A stretch of 16,586 nucleotides of DNA from Candidatus Omnitrophota bacterium (GTDB taxonomy: Bacteria > Omnitrophota > Gorgyraeia > 1-14-0-20-64-10 > JACQQZ01), in assembly GCA_016206635.1 (NCBI GenBank), contig JACQRF010000033.1:1-16586 (forward strand). The letters run 5' to 3'. Positions 7,780-14,646 of the stretch are shown in pieces. The translations under genes and the position numbers were made by a program. The notes beneath the pieces were generated by a model, which was given only the letters and a program-made list of their open reading frames with translations, searched no databases and was not told where the DNA came from. Position 1 is the first letter of the stretch, and each line of letters starts with the position of its first letter.

Positions 7780-9166
7780 CCGGGGGTCCCGCGTCCATTT
7801 CATCGGGATCGGCGGCATCGGGATGAGCGGCATCGCCCGCGTGCTCTTGGCGCGCGGCTATCGCGTGTCCGGTTCCGACGTCCAGATGACGCCGACGATG
7901 ACGCAGCTGCGGCAGCTCGGGGCGCAGGTGGCGGTCGGCCATGCCGCCGACCGGGCGCGCGGGGCCGACCTGGTGGTCTATTCCTCCTCCATCGTGCCGC
8001 GCAATCCAGAGCTGGCGGCGGCGCGCGACGCCGGCACCCCGATCCGCTCGAGGGGGCAGATGCTGGCCATGGTCATGGCCGGCCGGACCGGCATCGCCGT
8101 CAGCGGGGCGCATGGCAAGACCACGACGACCTCGCTGATCGCCTCGACGCTGCTGGCGGCCGGGCAAGACCCAACGATCATCGTCGGCGGCGAGGTGGCG
8201 CAGTTCGGCGGCAACGCGCGCCTCGGCCGCGGGCCGCACGTCGTCGTCGAGGCGGATGAATCGGACGGCTCGTTCGTCTATCTGACGCCGGCGGTCGCGG
8301 TGATCACGAACATCGAGGAAGAGCATCTGGATTATTACCGGAACCTCCATGAAATCCTGCAGGCGTACCGGCAATTTGTCGAGCGGCTCCCGGCCCGCGG
8401 GTTGCTGGTGTGCTGCGGCGACGACCCCGGGGTCCGCCGGTTGCTGCCGGCCACGCGCCGCCGGCGCTGCACCTACGGGCTGGACGCCGCGTGCGACGTG
8501 ACGGCCCAGGCGCCGCAGGTGGCGGGCGGGCGCATCGAGTATGTCGCCCGGTATCAAGGGCGTCGGCTCGGGCGGGTGTCGCTCCAAATCCCCGGCTTGC
8601 ACAACCTCGTGAACAGTTTGGCCGCCATCGGCGTCGGGCTGGCGCTGGGGCTGGAGTTCCGCGCGATCCGGCGCGCGCTGGCCGGCTACGCCGGCGCCGG
8701 CCGGCGGTTCCAGCGGCGCGGCGAGGTGGACGGCGTGATGATCGTCGAAGATTATGCGCATCACCCGACGGAGATTGCCGCCACCCTGCAGGCGGCCCGG
8801 ACCTGGTCCCGGCGGCGGATCTTCTGCGTGTTCCAGCCACACCGGTTCAGCCGCACGAAATATCTCCAGGCCCGGTTCGGGACGGCCTTCGCGGCCGCGG
8901 ACCGCGTGATCTTGACGGACGTGTACGCGGCCAGCGAGGACCCGATCGCCGGCGTCGGCGTGGAGCTGCTGTCCCGCGCCGTCCGGGCCAGCGGGTTCTC
9001 GGCGGTCCAGGTGCTGCGGCGAGCCGCCATCGTGCCGCATCTGGCCGCGGCGGTCCGGCCGGGCGATCTCGTCCTGGTGCTCGGCGCCGGCGACATCGGA
9101 CAGGTGGCGGGGGAGCTCGTCCATGCGCTGACGGCTCGGCCTGCGGTGTCGAGGAGGGCGGCATGA
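7769..9166 (+). CDS. murC: UDP-N-acetylmuramate:L-alanine ligase MurC
   Basis: Cytoplasmic ligase starting the stem peptide by adding L-alanine to UDP-MurNAc. From ATG 7769 the product is 465 aa, in the usual range. Seen are the N-terminal GIGGIGMSGIA (13-23), the P-loop GAHGKT (113-118) with the histidine that is typical of MurC, EADESDGSF, NIEEEHLDYY, DYAHHPTEI and FQPHRFSRT. The start is supported by GGAGG at 7758-7762 with 6-nt spacing and by the short N-terminus that then begins the Rossmann fold; the frame is open upstream within murG but adds no family sequence. ATGA overlap with murB follows. Confidence 0.97.
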   Translation: MPISRGSRVHFIGIGGIGMSGIARVLLARGYRVSGSDVQMTPTMTQLRQLGAQVAVGHAADRARGADLVVYSSSIVPRNPELAAARDAGTPIRSRGQMLAMVMAGRTGIAVSGAHGKTTTTSLIASTLLAAGQDPTIIVGGEVAQFGGNARLGRGPHVVVEADESDGSFVYLTPAVAVITNIEEEHLDYYRNLHEILQAYRQFVERLPARGLLVCCGDDPGVRRLLPATRRRRCTYGLDAACDVTAQAPQVAGGRIEYVARYQGRRLGRVSLQIPGLHNLVNSLAAIGVGLALGLEFRAIRRALAGYAGAGRRFQRRGEVDGVMIVEDYAHHPTEIAATLQAARTWSRRRIFCVFQPHRFSRTKYLQARFGTAFAAADRVILTDVYAASEDPIAGVGVELLSRAVRASGFSAVQVLRRAAIVPHLAAAVRPGDLVLVLGAGDIGQVAGELVHALTARPAVSRRAA

Positions 9167-10089
9167 TCGCCACCACCGTCCATCAGGAGCTGGTCGAGCT
9201 CACCGGCGGGCGGGTGCGCTTTGACGAGCCGATGCGGCTGCACACCTCATTCCATATCGGCGGCCCGGCGGAGGCGTGGGTCGAGCCGCAGGGGCTCGAG
9301 GAGCTGCGGGCGCTGCTGGCGGTGGCGGCGTCGGCCGAGATGCCGGTGACGCCGATCGGCGCCGGCGCGAACCTGCTCGTGCGCGACGGCGGCATCCCGG
9401 GGCTGGTGGTCAGCCTGAATACCCCGGCGTTCCGCCGGCTGCTCGTTGACGGCGAGACGCTGACCGCCGGGGCCGGCGTCGGCCTGGACCGCGTGGTCGC
9501 CGCCGCCCGCGAGGCGGGGCTCGGCGGCTGCGAGTTTTTGGCCGGCATCCCCGGCAAGGTGGGCGGGGCGGTGCGGATGAACGCGGGGACGCGCGACGGC
9601 CAGGGCGGGTTTCGGGCGATGTCCGACGTGGTGGCGCGCGTGACCGTCGTGCGGCGCGACGGGACGGTGGCGGCGACCCCGGCCGCCGAGATCGGTTTCG
9701 AATACCGCCGGGCGGCCCTCAACGGCGATCTGGTAGTGGAAGCGGTCCTGCAGCTGGCGCCGCGCCCCCCGGAGGAGATCGGCCAGCGGGTCACGGCATT
9801 GATGGCCTACAAGCGGGCGACGCAGGACCTCACGGCGCCGAGCGCCGGCTGCATTTTTAAGAATCCCGGCGGCGGTCGGCCGGCCGCCGGCCGGTTGATT
9901 GACCAGGCCGGCTTGAAAGGCATGCGCGTGGGGGATGCGATCATCTCGCCGCGCCACGCCAACTTCATTGTGAACCTCGGCGAGGCCACCGCCGGCGACG
10001 TGCTGGCGCTGATCTCGGCGGTGCAGTACAAAGTCATGCAGGAGCACGGGGTGTTCCTGGAGCTGGAAGTCCAGGTGATGCCTCAGTGA
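9163..10089 (+). CDS. murB: UDP-N-acetylenolpyruvoylglucosamine reductase MurB (type II)
   Basis: FAD- and NADPH-dependent cytoplasmic reductase forming UDP-MurNAc. At 308 aa it fits the shorter type II form, as in Staphylococcus, rather than the E. coli type. The N-terminus has NTSFHIGG-like HTSFHIGGPA, then PIGAGANLLVRDGGIPG in the FAD fold, EFLAGIPGKVGGAVRMNAG, GFEYRR with the substrate arginine, SAGCIFKNP and the closing FLELEVQV with the general-acid glutamate near E300. The proton-donor position, serine in E. coli and S. aureus, is a cysteine here (C230). AGGAGG at 9152-9157 is 5 nt before the ATG. It overlaps murC by 4 nt and ddl by 4 nt (GTGA). Confidence 0.96.
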   Translation: MIATTVHQELVELTGGRVRFDEPMRLHTSFHIGGPAEAWVEPQGLEELRALLAVAASAEMPVTPIGAGANLLVRDGGIPGLVVSLNTPAFRRLLVDGETLTAGAGVGLDRVVAAAREAGLGGCEFLAGIPGKVGGAVRMNAGTRDGQGGFRAMSDVVARVTVVRRDGTVAATPAAEIGFEYRRAALNGDLVVEAVLQLAPRPPEEIGQRVTALMAYKRATQDLTAPSAGCIFKNPGGGRPAAGRLIDQAGLKGMRVGDAIISPRHANFIVNLGEATAGDVLALISAVQYKVMQEHGVFLELEVQVMPQ

Positions 10090-11069
10090 GTCGCATCCCG
10101 GTCCCGGCGCCGATCGGTGTGCTGTGCGGGGGGCCCTCGACCGAGCGGGAGATTTCCCGGCGCTCGGGGCAGGCGGTCTGGCGCGCGCTCCGCGAGTTGG
10201 GGTATGATGCCCGCCTCATTGATCTGCCGGCGATGGACAGCGCGTCGGCGCTGCGGGCCGCCGGCATCCGGACGGCGTTCATCGCGCTGCACGGCGCGTT
10301 CGGGGAGGACGGCGCTGTCCAGACGTTGCTCGAATCGCTCGGCATCGGCTATACCGGGTCCGGGGTGGCCGCCTCACGGTTGGCCATTGATAAGCCGGCG
10401 ACCCGCGCCCGGTTGGCGGCGTGTGACGTGCCGGTGGCTGCCGGCGGGCTGGTGTCGTCCGGCAGCCCACCAACCTGGGTGGCGGCGCATCATGTGCGGT
10501 TCCCGGTCGTCGTCAAGCCGGCGCGCCAAGGCTCGTCCATCGGGCTCACCATCGTCGAGTCGCCGGACCGGTGGCCGGCGGCGCTGGCGGAGGCGGCCCG
10601 GTATGATGCGCAGATCGTGTGCGAGGAATATCTGGAGGGACCTGAAGTGACCGTCGGCATCCTTGGCGACGCGGCGCTCCCGGTGGTGCAGGTGGTGCCG
10701 CAGCGCCGGTTCTACGACTACGTCGCGAAATACACGCCGGGCATGACGCAGTATCTCGTCCCGGCGCCGCTGGAGGCCGCCCTCACGGCGCAGGTGCAGG
10801 CGACGGCGCTGCGCGCGCACCGGGCGCTCGCCTGCGAGGGGTTCTCGCGCGTGGACCTGATCGCGCCGGTCGGGCGCCCGCCGGTCGTCTTGGAGGTGAA
10901 CACGATCCCCGGGTTGACGGCGACCAGCTTGTTGCCGAAAGCGGCCGCCGCCGCCGGCCTGGCCTTTCCCCAATTGTGTGAACGGTTGTTGGCGTCGGCG
11001 CTTAGGGCGCCTGCGGAACTGGATACGCTGCTGACCACATCAAGAGGTCCTGCGCGGTGCCAGGCCTGA
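10086..11069 (+). CDS. ddl: D-alanine:D-alanine ligase Ddl
   Basis: Cytoplasmic ATP-grasp ligase making the D-Ala-D-Ala used by MurF. The 327 aa include GVLCGGPSTEREIS, ALHGAFGEDGAVQ, VKPARQGSSIGL, EEYLEGPEVTVG, the omega-loop segment YDYVAKY, and EVNTIPGLT. The tyrosine in the omega loop and the absence of vancomycin-resistance-type substitutions point to D-Ala-D-Ala rather than D-Ala-D-Lac or D-Ser synthesis. The start is GTG, overlapping the murB stop, with AGGTGA 7 nt upstream. The last four codons and the TGA stop lie inside a perfect palindrome (11055-11081), so the natural C-terminus may have been changed by insertion of that element. Confidence 0.95.
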   Translation: MSRIPVPAPIGVLCGGPSTEREISRRSGQAVWRALRELGYDARLIDLPAMDSASALRAAGIRTAFIALHGAFGEDGAVQTLLESLGIGYTGSGVAASRLAIDKPATRARLAACDVPVAAGGLVSSGSPPTWVAAHHVRFPVVVKPARQGSSIGLTIVESPDRWPAALAEAARYDAQIVCEEYLEGPEVTVGILGDAALPVVQVVPQRRFYDYVAKYTPGMTQYLVPAPLEAALTAQVQATALRAHRALACEGFSRVDLIAPVGRPPVVLEVNTIPGLTATSLLPKAAAAAGLAFPQLCERLLASALRAPAELDTLLTTSRGPARCQA

Positions 11070-11081
11070 GGCCTGGCACCG
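11055..11081 (+). repeat. Palindromic element at the ddl stop codon
   Basis: A perfect 12-bp inverted repeat (left arm 11055-11066, right arm 11070-11081) has the ddl TGA as its 3-nt loop. In RNA it forms a very stable hairpin ending 6 nt before the AGGAGGT of ftsQ. No T run follows, so it is not an ordinary terminator. Its outer 11 nt match those of the palindrome in yggS at 9 of 11 positions, and the two differences are compensated on the opposite arm. I read it as a REP-like mobile hairpin; an effect on ddl-ftsQ coupling or mRNA stability is possible but inferred. Confidence 0.75.
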
Positions 11082-11097
11082 GTAACGAGGAGGTCCT

Positions 11098-11931
11098 ATG
11101 AATCTACGTGACCGCGCCCGGTCCTCGCGTCGCGCATCCCGGCCCGCATGGCCGGGGTGGGCGACGCGCCTCGTGCCCGTCATGAAGAGCCTGAGCTTGA
11201 TCGCCGCCGCCGGCCTGGTGGTCAGCGTCGGCCTGGCGATGTTCATCCACCGGTCCCCGTATTTTTGGGTGTCCGCCATTGAGATCCATTTGGCCCCGGG
11301 GCAGCAGTGGCTGACCGATCCGCGGATCGGCTACCGCCTGCAGCCGCCGATCCACGTGTGGCAAGCCAATCTGAGGGAACTGGCGGCCGCGATCCGCCGG
11401 GAGCACCCGCAGCTGGAGACGGTGGTGGTCCATCGGGAATTGCCGAATCGGCTCATGGCCTCAGTCACCCTGCGGGCGCCGGTGGGCCAGCTGCGCGGCC
11501 GGCGATTTTACTTGGTGGCGCCCGACGGCATGGTGCTCGCCCCCGGCTCGCCGACGGCCTGGGAAGGCTTGCCGGTGCTGCTGTTGGGCTCGCGGACCGC
11601 CGCCTACCAGCCGGGACAATCGTGCGCCCTGCCGGAGCTTCGCCAGGCCGTGGCGGTCCTTCGCGAAGTCCAGCGATCGAACGCGCTCGGCCGTCACCGG
11701 GTCAGCACGGTCCGGATGACGCCGCCCGCCATGGAATCGGCCGCGGCCGAGGTGGTGACGCTCGTGCTGGACAACGGGTTGGAGCTGCGCGCCGCCCCCG
11801 GCGATTTGGGGCCTCGGCTGGCGCGATTGGGGGAGCTGATGCAGACGAAGGGCCAAGACATGGCGCAGGCGCAATACGTGGACCTGCGGTTTGATGACCT
11901 GGTCGTGGGATTGAAAGATGAGGCGTCGTGA
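11098..11931 (+). CDS. ftsQ: Cell division protein FtsQ/DivIB
   Basis: Bitopic divisome scaffold linking early and late division proteins in the periplasm. The 277 aa have an Arg-rich cytoplasmic N-terminus (residues 1-30), one membrane helix at about 31-50, a POTRA domain starting SPYFWVSAIEI and running to about residue 130 (with LRELAAAIRREHPQLETVVVHRELPN...VTLRAP), and a beta domain ending YVDLRFDDLVVGL, the typical FtsQ closing strand. Sequence is weakly conserved in this family, so the call rests on architecture plus position between ddl and ftsA. AGGAGGT at 11088-11094 precedes the ATG by only 3 nt. The stop overlaps the ftsA GTG (GTGA). Confidence 0.9.
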   Translation: MNLRDRARSSRRASRPAWPGWATRLVPVMKSLSLIAAAGLVVSVGLAMFIHRSPYFWVSAIEIHLAPGQQWLTDPRIGYRLQPPIHVWQANLRELAAAIRREHPQLETVVVHRELPNRLMASVTLRAPVGQLRGRRFYLVAPDGMVLAPGSPTAWEGLPVLLLGSRTAAYQPGQSCALPELRQAVAVLREVQRSNALGRHRVSTVRMTPPAMESAAAEVVTLVLDNGLELRAAPGDLGPRLARLGELMQTKGQDMAQAQYVDLRFDDLVVGLKDEAS

Positions 11932-13157
11932 GAAAACGCGCGGTCGTCGCCGGCATTGACGTCGGCACGCATCAAATCACGGTGGCGGTCGGGCAGCCGG
12001 GGACCACCGCCCCGCTGGAGGTGCTGGGGGTGCGGGTCGGTCCGACGCGCGGGGTGGCGCATGGCGTCATCGTTGATCTCGGCGATGGGGTGGACGCCGT
12101 CGCCCGGGTCGTGCGGCAGGTGGAAGAGCAGACGGAGACCCGCGTCACGGCGGTGGCGGCCACCCTGCACGGCCCCATGCTTCGGAGCCACACCACGACC
12201 GCGGCCATCACGCTGCCGGAGACCAGCAGCGAGATCGGCCGCTGGGACGTGGACCGCGTGCTGGCGGCGTGCCGGGCGGCCGCCATCTCCTATGACCGGC
12301 AGATCGTCCATGAGTTTGTCCAGCGGTTCGCCGTGGACGAGCAGGACGGTGTGCGGAACCCCGTCGGGTTGTTTGGCGGCAAGCTGGAGGCCCAACTGCA
12401 TGTCGTGACGGCCCAAACCAGCCTTCTGCAGAGCTGGCGGAAGGTCCTCAATCACGCTGGATTGGAGGTGCAGGCGCTCCTGTTGCCCGGCGTGGCGACC
12501 AGCGCGGCGGTCCTCTCGGAGCTGGACCGCGATCTGGGGGCGATCGTCGTGGACATCGGCGGGGCCCACACCGACATCGTGTGTTGCGTGGATGGGGCGG
12601 TGCGGGAGACCATGGCGGTGCCGTGGGGCGGCGACCGCCTGACGGAGCGGTTGGCGGAGCGGTTCCACCTCCCGCTGGCGGTGGCCGAGCAGGTGAAATT
12701 GCAATGCAATTCCGTGGAGCCGCCCGCCTCGGCCGACGATACCCTCCGCGTGCCGACCGCCGCCGGCGCCACCCGATCGGTGTCGCGCGCTGAGGCGGCG
12801 GCGCTGCTGGCCGCGGAGACCCAGGCGCTGTTCTCGGCGGTGCGGGAGCGGTTGGACGGCAGCCGGTATTTCCGAGAAGCGGCCGCCGGGCTGGTCGTGG
12901 CCGGCGGCACGGCGCTCATGGACGGGGTGCTGGAACAGGCGGAGACCACCTGCAATCTCCCGGTCCGGCTCGGGAGCGTGCATGGGGTGACGACGCGCCC
13001 GCACGTGACCGTGACGCCGACGTCGGTGACCGCCATCGGTCTCTTGGCGCATCAGCTTGCCGTTTCGCCGTCGGCCCACGTCGCCACTTCCGCGACCGAC
13101 CATCCCATCGGCCGCCTCGTCCACCGCGCCAAAGCGCTGCTCGAAGACTACTTTTAG
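11928..13157 (+). CDS. ftsA: Cell division actin-like protein FtsA
   Basis: Actin-fold ATPase that tethers FtsZ to the membrane and recruits the divisome. The 409 aa show phosphate-1 GIDVGTHQI (9-17), the FtsA-specific 1C domain with GVAHGVIVDL nearby, phosphate-2 DIGGAHTD (209-216; DIGGGTTD-like sequences are commoner), and the adenosine motif VVAGGTALMDG. The last residues, GRLVHRAKALLEDYF, form an amphipathic helix as expected for membrane targeting, after a variable linker. Start GTG, with GAGG 4 nt upstream, overlapping ftsQ by 4 nt. The usual partner ftsZ does not follow. The final 40 nt plus 12 nt of downstream sequence recur at 14427-14478. Confidence 0.95.
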   Translation: MRKRAVVAGIDVGTHQITVAVGQPGTTAPLEVLGVRVGPTRGVAHGVIVDLGDGVDAVARVVRQVEEQTETRVTAVAATLHGPMLRSHTTTAAITLPETSSEIGRWDVDRVLAACRAAAISYDRQIVHEFVQRFAVDEQDGVRNPVGLFGGKLEAQLHVVTAQTSLLQSWRKVLNHAGLEVQALLLPGVATSAAVLSELDRDLGAIVVDIGGAHTDIVCCVDGAVRETMAVPWGGDRLTERLAERFHLPLAVAEQVKLQCNSVEPPASADDTLRVPTAAGATRSVSRAEAAALLAAETQALFSAVRERLDGSRYFREAAAGLVVAGGTALMDGVLEQAETTCNLPVRLGSVHGVTTRPHVTVTPTSVTAIGLLAHQLAVSPSAHVATSATDHPIGRLVHRAKALLEDYF

Positions 13158-13169
13158 CTCGCTGCGGGC
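13118..13169 (+). repeat. 52-bp direct repeat, copy 1 (3' end of ftsA plus 12 nt)
   Basis: This segment codes for the last FtsA residues (VHRAKALLEDYF, stop) and 12 nt beyond. It matches 14427-14478 at 50 of 52 positions. The differences are AAA/AAG (Lys) and CTG/TTG (Leu), both silent in ftsA. An 8-nt match (GCCGCCTC) just upstream extends the homology across a 12-nt in-frame indel. Confidence 0.95.
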
Positions 13170-13173
13170 GAGC
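13157..13173 (+). other. GC-rich hairpin at the ftsA stop codon
   Basis: GCTCGC and GCGAGC pair around a 5-nt loop, beginning at the last base of the ftsA stop codon. There is no T tract after it, so termination is doubtful. The matching position in the second repeat copy has lost the right arm. Confidence 0.4.
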
Positions 13174-13180
13174 GGGCGAG

Positions 13181-13205
13181 AGTTAGTACGAATATAAATC
13201 TAACT
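13181..13205 (+). promoter_or_regulatory. AT-rich inverted repeat upstream of the DUF4214 gene promoter
   Basis: AGTTAG (13181-13186) and CTAACT (13200-13205) flank 13 AT-rich bases, 7 nt before the -35 box. Size and place would suit an operator for a dimeric regulator; nothing identifies the protein. The low-GC spacer contrasts with the surrounding GC-rich genes. Confidence 0.3.
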
Positions 13206-13212
13206 TAGCATC

Positions 13213-13241
13213 TTGACATTTTTCGAGCGGCCAGGTAGAGT
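13213..13241 (+). promoter_or_regulatory. Sigma70-type promoter of the DUF4214 gene
   Basis: TTGACA (13213-13218), 17-bp spacer, TAGAGT (13236-13241). The predicted +1, seven bases past the -10 box, is 13248, the A of the start codon, so the transcript should be leaderless. Confidence 0.7.
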
Positions 13242-13247
13242 AGTGGT

Positions 13248-14408
13248 ATGAGACCATTCGCCAGCCGTAGGCACGTTGCCGCCGCGCTCTTCCTGGTCCT
13301 GGCGCCGGCCGCTCGCGCCGTCCTGGCCGATGAACCGCAAACCATTAGTCAGCCCGCTCCGGTCGATGTAGGAACCGCTGTGACGCTTCAGCAAGCGGAG
13401 GCCATGGCCGACGGCCAGCATGCAGAGTTCAGCCACATGGCTGCGCAGGCGGCGGCCATGAACCAACACGCCCCTCAGCAAGAGGCGCCTCAGTCCGCCA
13501 CTCCACCGGTCTTGCCGTCGGAGCCCGTCTTCTCCTTCCCCCATGATGAAACGGTGCAGTTTTTTTACCGGGATATCTTAGGCCGTAGCCCGGAGCCGGC
13601 CGGACTGTGGTATTGGGGAAGCTTGTTGGCCAGCGGCGTCTCGTTGGCGGACGTCCGTCGGGGTATTGCCACCAGCGCCGAAGCCCGCGGCCGCGTCAAT
13701 CAACTCTATCGGGATATTCTTGGCCGGGATGCGGAGCCGGTTGGAATGGCCTACTGGACGGAACTCATGGCCCCCCTGACCGGCGCGACCTTCTTCGAGG
13801 TTCGTCAGGGCATCGCCACCAGCGAGGAGGCCCGTCGCCGCGTCGACAATCTCTATTGGAACATCCTGCACCGATGGGCCGAGCCGGCCGGGATGGCCTA
13901 CTGGACGGAACTCTTAGCCACCGGCGCAACCCTCAAAGACGTCCGCCGAGGCATCGCCACTAGCCAGGAAGCCCGGGGACTGGTCAACCAGTACTATCAG
14001 TGGCTCCTCGGTCGTGATGCCGAGCCGGCCGGGATGGCTTACTGGACCGACCGTTTGGCTACCAACGCATCGATTTACGAGGTCGCGCAGGAGATTGCTA
14101 TGAGTGAAGAGGCCCGGAAACGATTTCCAGGGAAAGAGCCTCCTGGGTTGGTGTTTACACAGGGCGCCCCGTCCTATGCAGAAGTGGCTGTGCCACCCGC
14201 GCGCGTCTCACATGTTTCCGACACTCATAGTGCGCCTAAGATCTCGGCGAGTGAAGGTGGTACGGCCCCCAGATTTTTTGATGAGCCTTCGTTCATCTAT
14301 GGTGTCGGCGTCTTCTCGTTGAAAGAGGCCTTCCTCAAGCTCCTGAATCGGGAGATGGACTACGATCTCCCCCTGCGCGATCCGGTCACCGGCCAGCCGC
14401 TCGAGTAG
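13248..14408 (+). CDS. Secreted protein with four DUF4214-type repeats, function unknown
   Basis: 386 aa. The N-terminus (RR, then a hydrophobic stretch to about residue 20, with VLA before DEP at 27) is a signal peptide, so the product is exported; residues 28-100 are a Gln/Ala/Pro-rich linker. Residues 103-292 hold four repeats of about 48 aa with the pattern FYRDILGR..EP.GM.YW..LLA.G..L.DVRRGIATS.EAR, matching the DUF4214 family, which occurs in surface and extracellular proteins but has no settled role. A 95-residue tail ends with an amphipathic stretch. ATG 13248 is the only start that keeps the signal peptide and sits at the predicted +1. The gene lies where ftsZ is expected, between two copies of the ftsA 3' end, with lower GC than its neighbours, so it was probably acquired. 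A division role is not shown. Confidence 0.8.
   Translation: MRPFASRRHVAAALFLVLAPAARAVLADEPQTISQPAPVDVGTAVTLQQAEAMADGQHAEFSHMAAQAAAMNQHAPQQEAPQSATPPVLPSEPVFSFPHDETVQFFYRDILGRSPEPAGLWYWGSLLASGVSLADVRRGIATSAEARGRVNQLYRDILGRDAEPVGMAYWTELMAPLTGATFFEVRQGIATSEEARRRVDNLYWNILHRWAEPAGMAYWTELLATGATLKDVRRGIATSQEARGLVNQYYQWLLGRDAEPAGMAYWTDRLATNASIYEVAQEIAMSEEARKRFPGKEPPGLVFTQGAPSYAEVAVPPARVSHVSDTHSAPKISASEGGTAPRFFDEPSFIYGVGVFSLKEAFLKLLNREMDYDLPLRDPVTGQPLE
13554..14123 (+). repeat. Four tandem DUF4214-type coding repeats
   Basis: Protein repeats begin near residues 103, 150, 199 and 246, with the anchor Tyr at 107, 154, 203 and 250 (spacings 47, 49, 47). Repeats 2 to 4 share the GMAYWT core. DNA similarity is partial, so the duplications are not recent. 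Confidence 0.8.
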
Positions 14409-14426
14409 CCGCCTCAGCCTGTCCCG

Positions 14427-14478
14427 CGTCCACCGCGCCAAGGCGTTGCTCGAAGACTACTTTTAGCTCGCTGCGGGC
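14427..14478 (+). repeat. 52-bp direct repeat, copy 2 (stranded ftsA 3' end)
   Basis: Second copy of the end of ftsA, 18 nt after the stop of the DUF4214 gene and with no ftsA body attached. In the ftsA frame it reads RLSLSRVHRAKALLEDYF then TAG, against RLVHRAKALLEDYF in the real gene. The 8-nt match before the 12-nt indel starts at the last base of the DUF4214 stop codon (14408), so that stop marks the junction of the inserted DNA. Confidence 0.95.
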
Positions 14479-14479
14479 C

Positions 14480-14486
14480 AGGAGGT
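14480..14486 (+). other. Orphan Shine-Dalgarno-like sequence
   Basis: AGGAGGT, 13 nt after the stranded ftsA stop codon, is where the ribosome site of the next gene (normally ftsZ) would sit. No ATG, GTG or TTG opening a recognisable gene follows at 5-10 nt. It may be the relic of a lost gene. Confidence 0.4.
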
Positions 14487-14522
14487 ACCGGTTCTGGCGG
14501 GGTCGGGTGCTGCAGAACTGTG

Positions 14523-14562
14523 TGCCGGGAATCCGCCCCGCCCGAGGGGTGGCAGCCCGGCA
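14523..14562 (+). other. Long imperfect hairpin in the spacer before the MNT/HEPN genes
   Basis: TGCCGGG (14523-14529) pairs with CCCGGCA (14556-14562). Inside, after a 3x3 internal loop, CCGCCCC (14533-14539) pairs with GGGGTGG (14546-14552) with one G-T wobble and a 6-nt loop. There is no T tail. Palindromic repeat, mRNA structure or chance in GC-rich DNA are all possible. The rest of the spacer from 14409 holds the repeat copy, the orphan AGGAGGT and the promoter below; I see no gene in it. Confidence 0.45.
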
Positions 14563-14609
14563 GGCCCCCGAGGGCGGCGCCCGGCGCAGCGGCGGAAGAT
14601 CGGTTGGCC

Positions 14610-14638
14610 TTGGTTCTCCTCACGGGTCCTGCTATAAT
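14610..14638 (+). promoter_or_regulatory. Sigma70-type promoter of the MNT/HEPN operon
   Basis: TTGGTT (14610-14615), 17-bp spacer, perfect TATAAT (14633-14638) with a TG at the extended -10 position. The predicted +1 is about 14645, two bases before the ATG at 14647. No Shine-Dalgarno precedes that start. Confidence 0.75.
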
Positions 14639-14646
14639 CCCTCATC

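Noticed and set aside
8410..9162. Upstream open extension of murB inside murC
   Set aside because: Same reason; murB has a good ribosome site at 9152-9157 and a normal N-terminus from ATG 9163.
10086..11069. Vancomycin-resistance type D-Ala-D-Lac ligase
   Set aside because: The omega loop reads YDYVAKY as in D-Ala-D-Ala ligases, and the gene sits in the dcw operon without vanH or vanX.
11055..11081. Intrinsic terminator after ddl
   Set aside because: The stem is strong but no T run follows, and ftsQ-ftsA continue directly with their own ribosome site.
13260..13330. Twin-arginine (Tat) signal in the DUF4214 protein
   Set aside because: SRRHVA has the two arginines but not the usual FLK-like follow-up; a Sec signal is at least as likely, so only export is claimed.
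13554..14123. CRISPR or DNA tandem repeat array
   Set aside because: The repeats are protein-level DUF4214 units inside one reading frame, with diverged DNA and no spacers.
14467..14646. Remnant of ftsZ coding sequence
   Set aside because: All three forward frames were read; none shows the FtsZ GGGTGTG motif, other conserved blocks or the C-terminal peptide. Only the ribosome-site-like AGGAGGT is suggestive.
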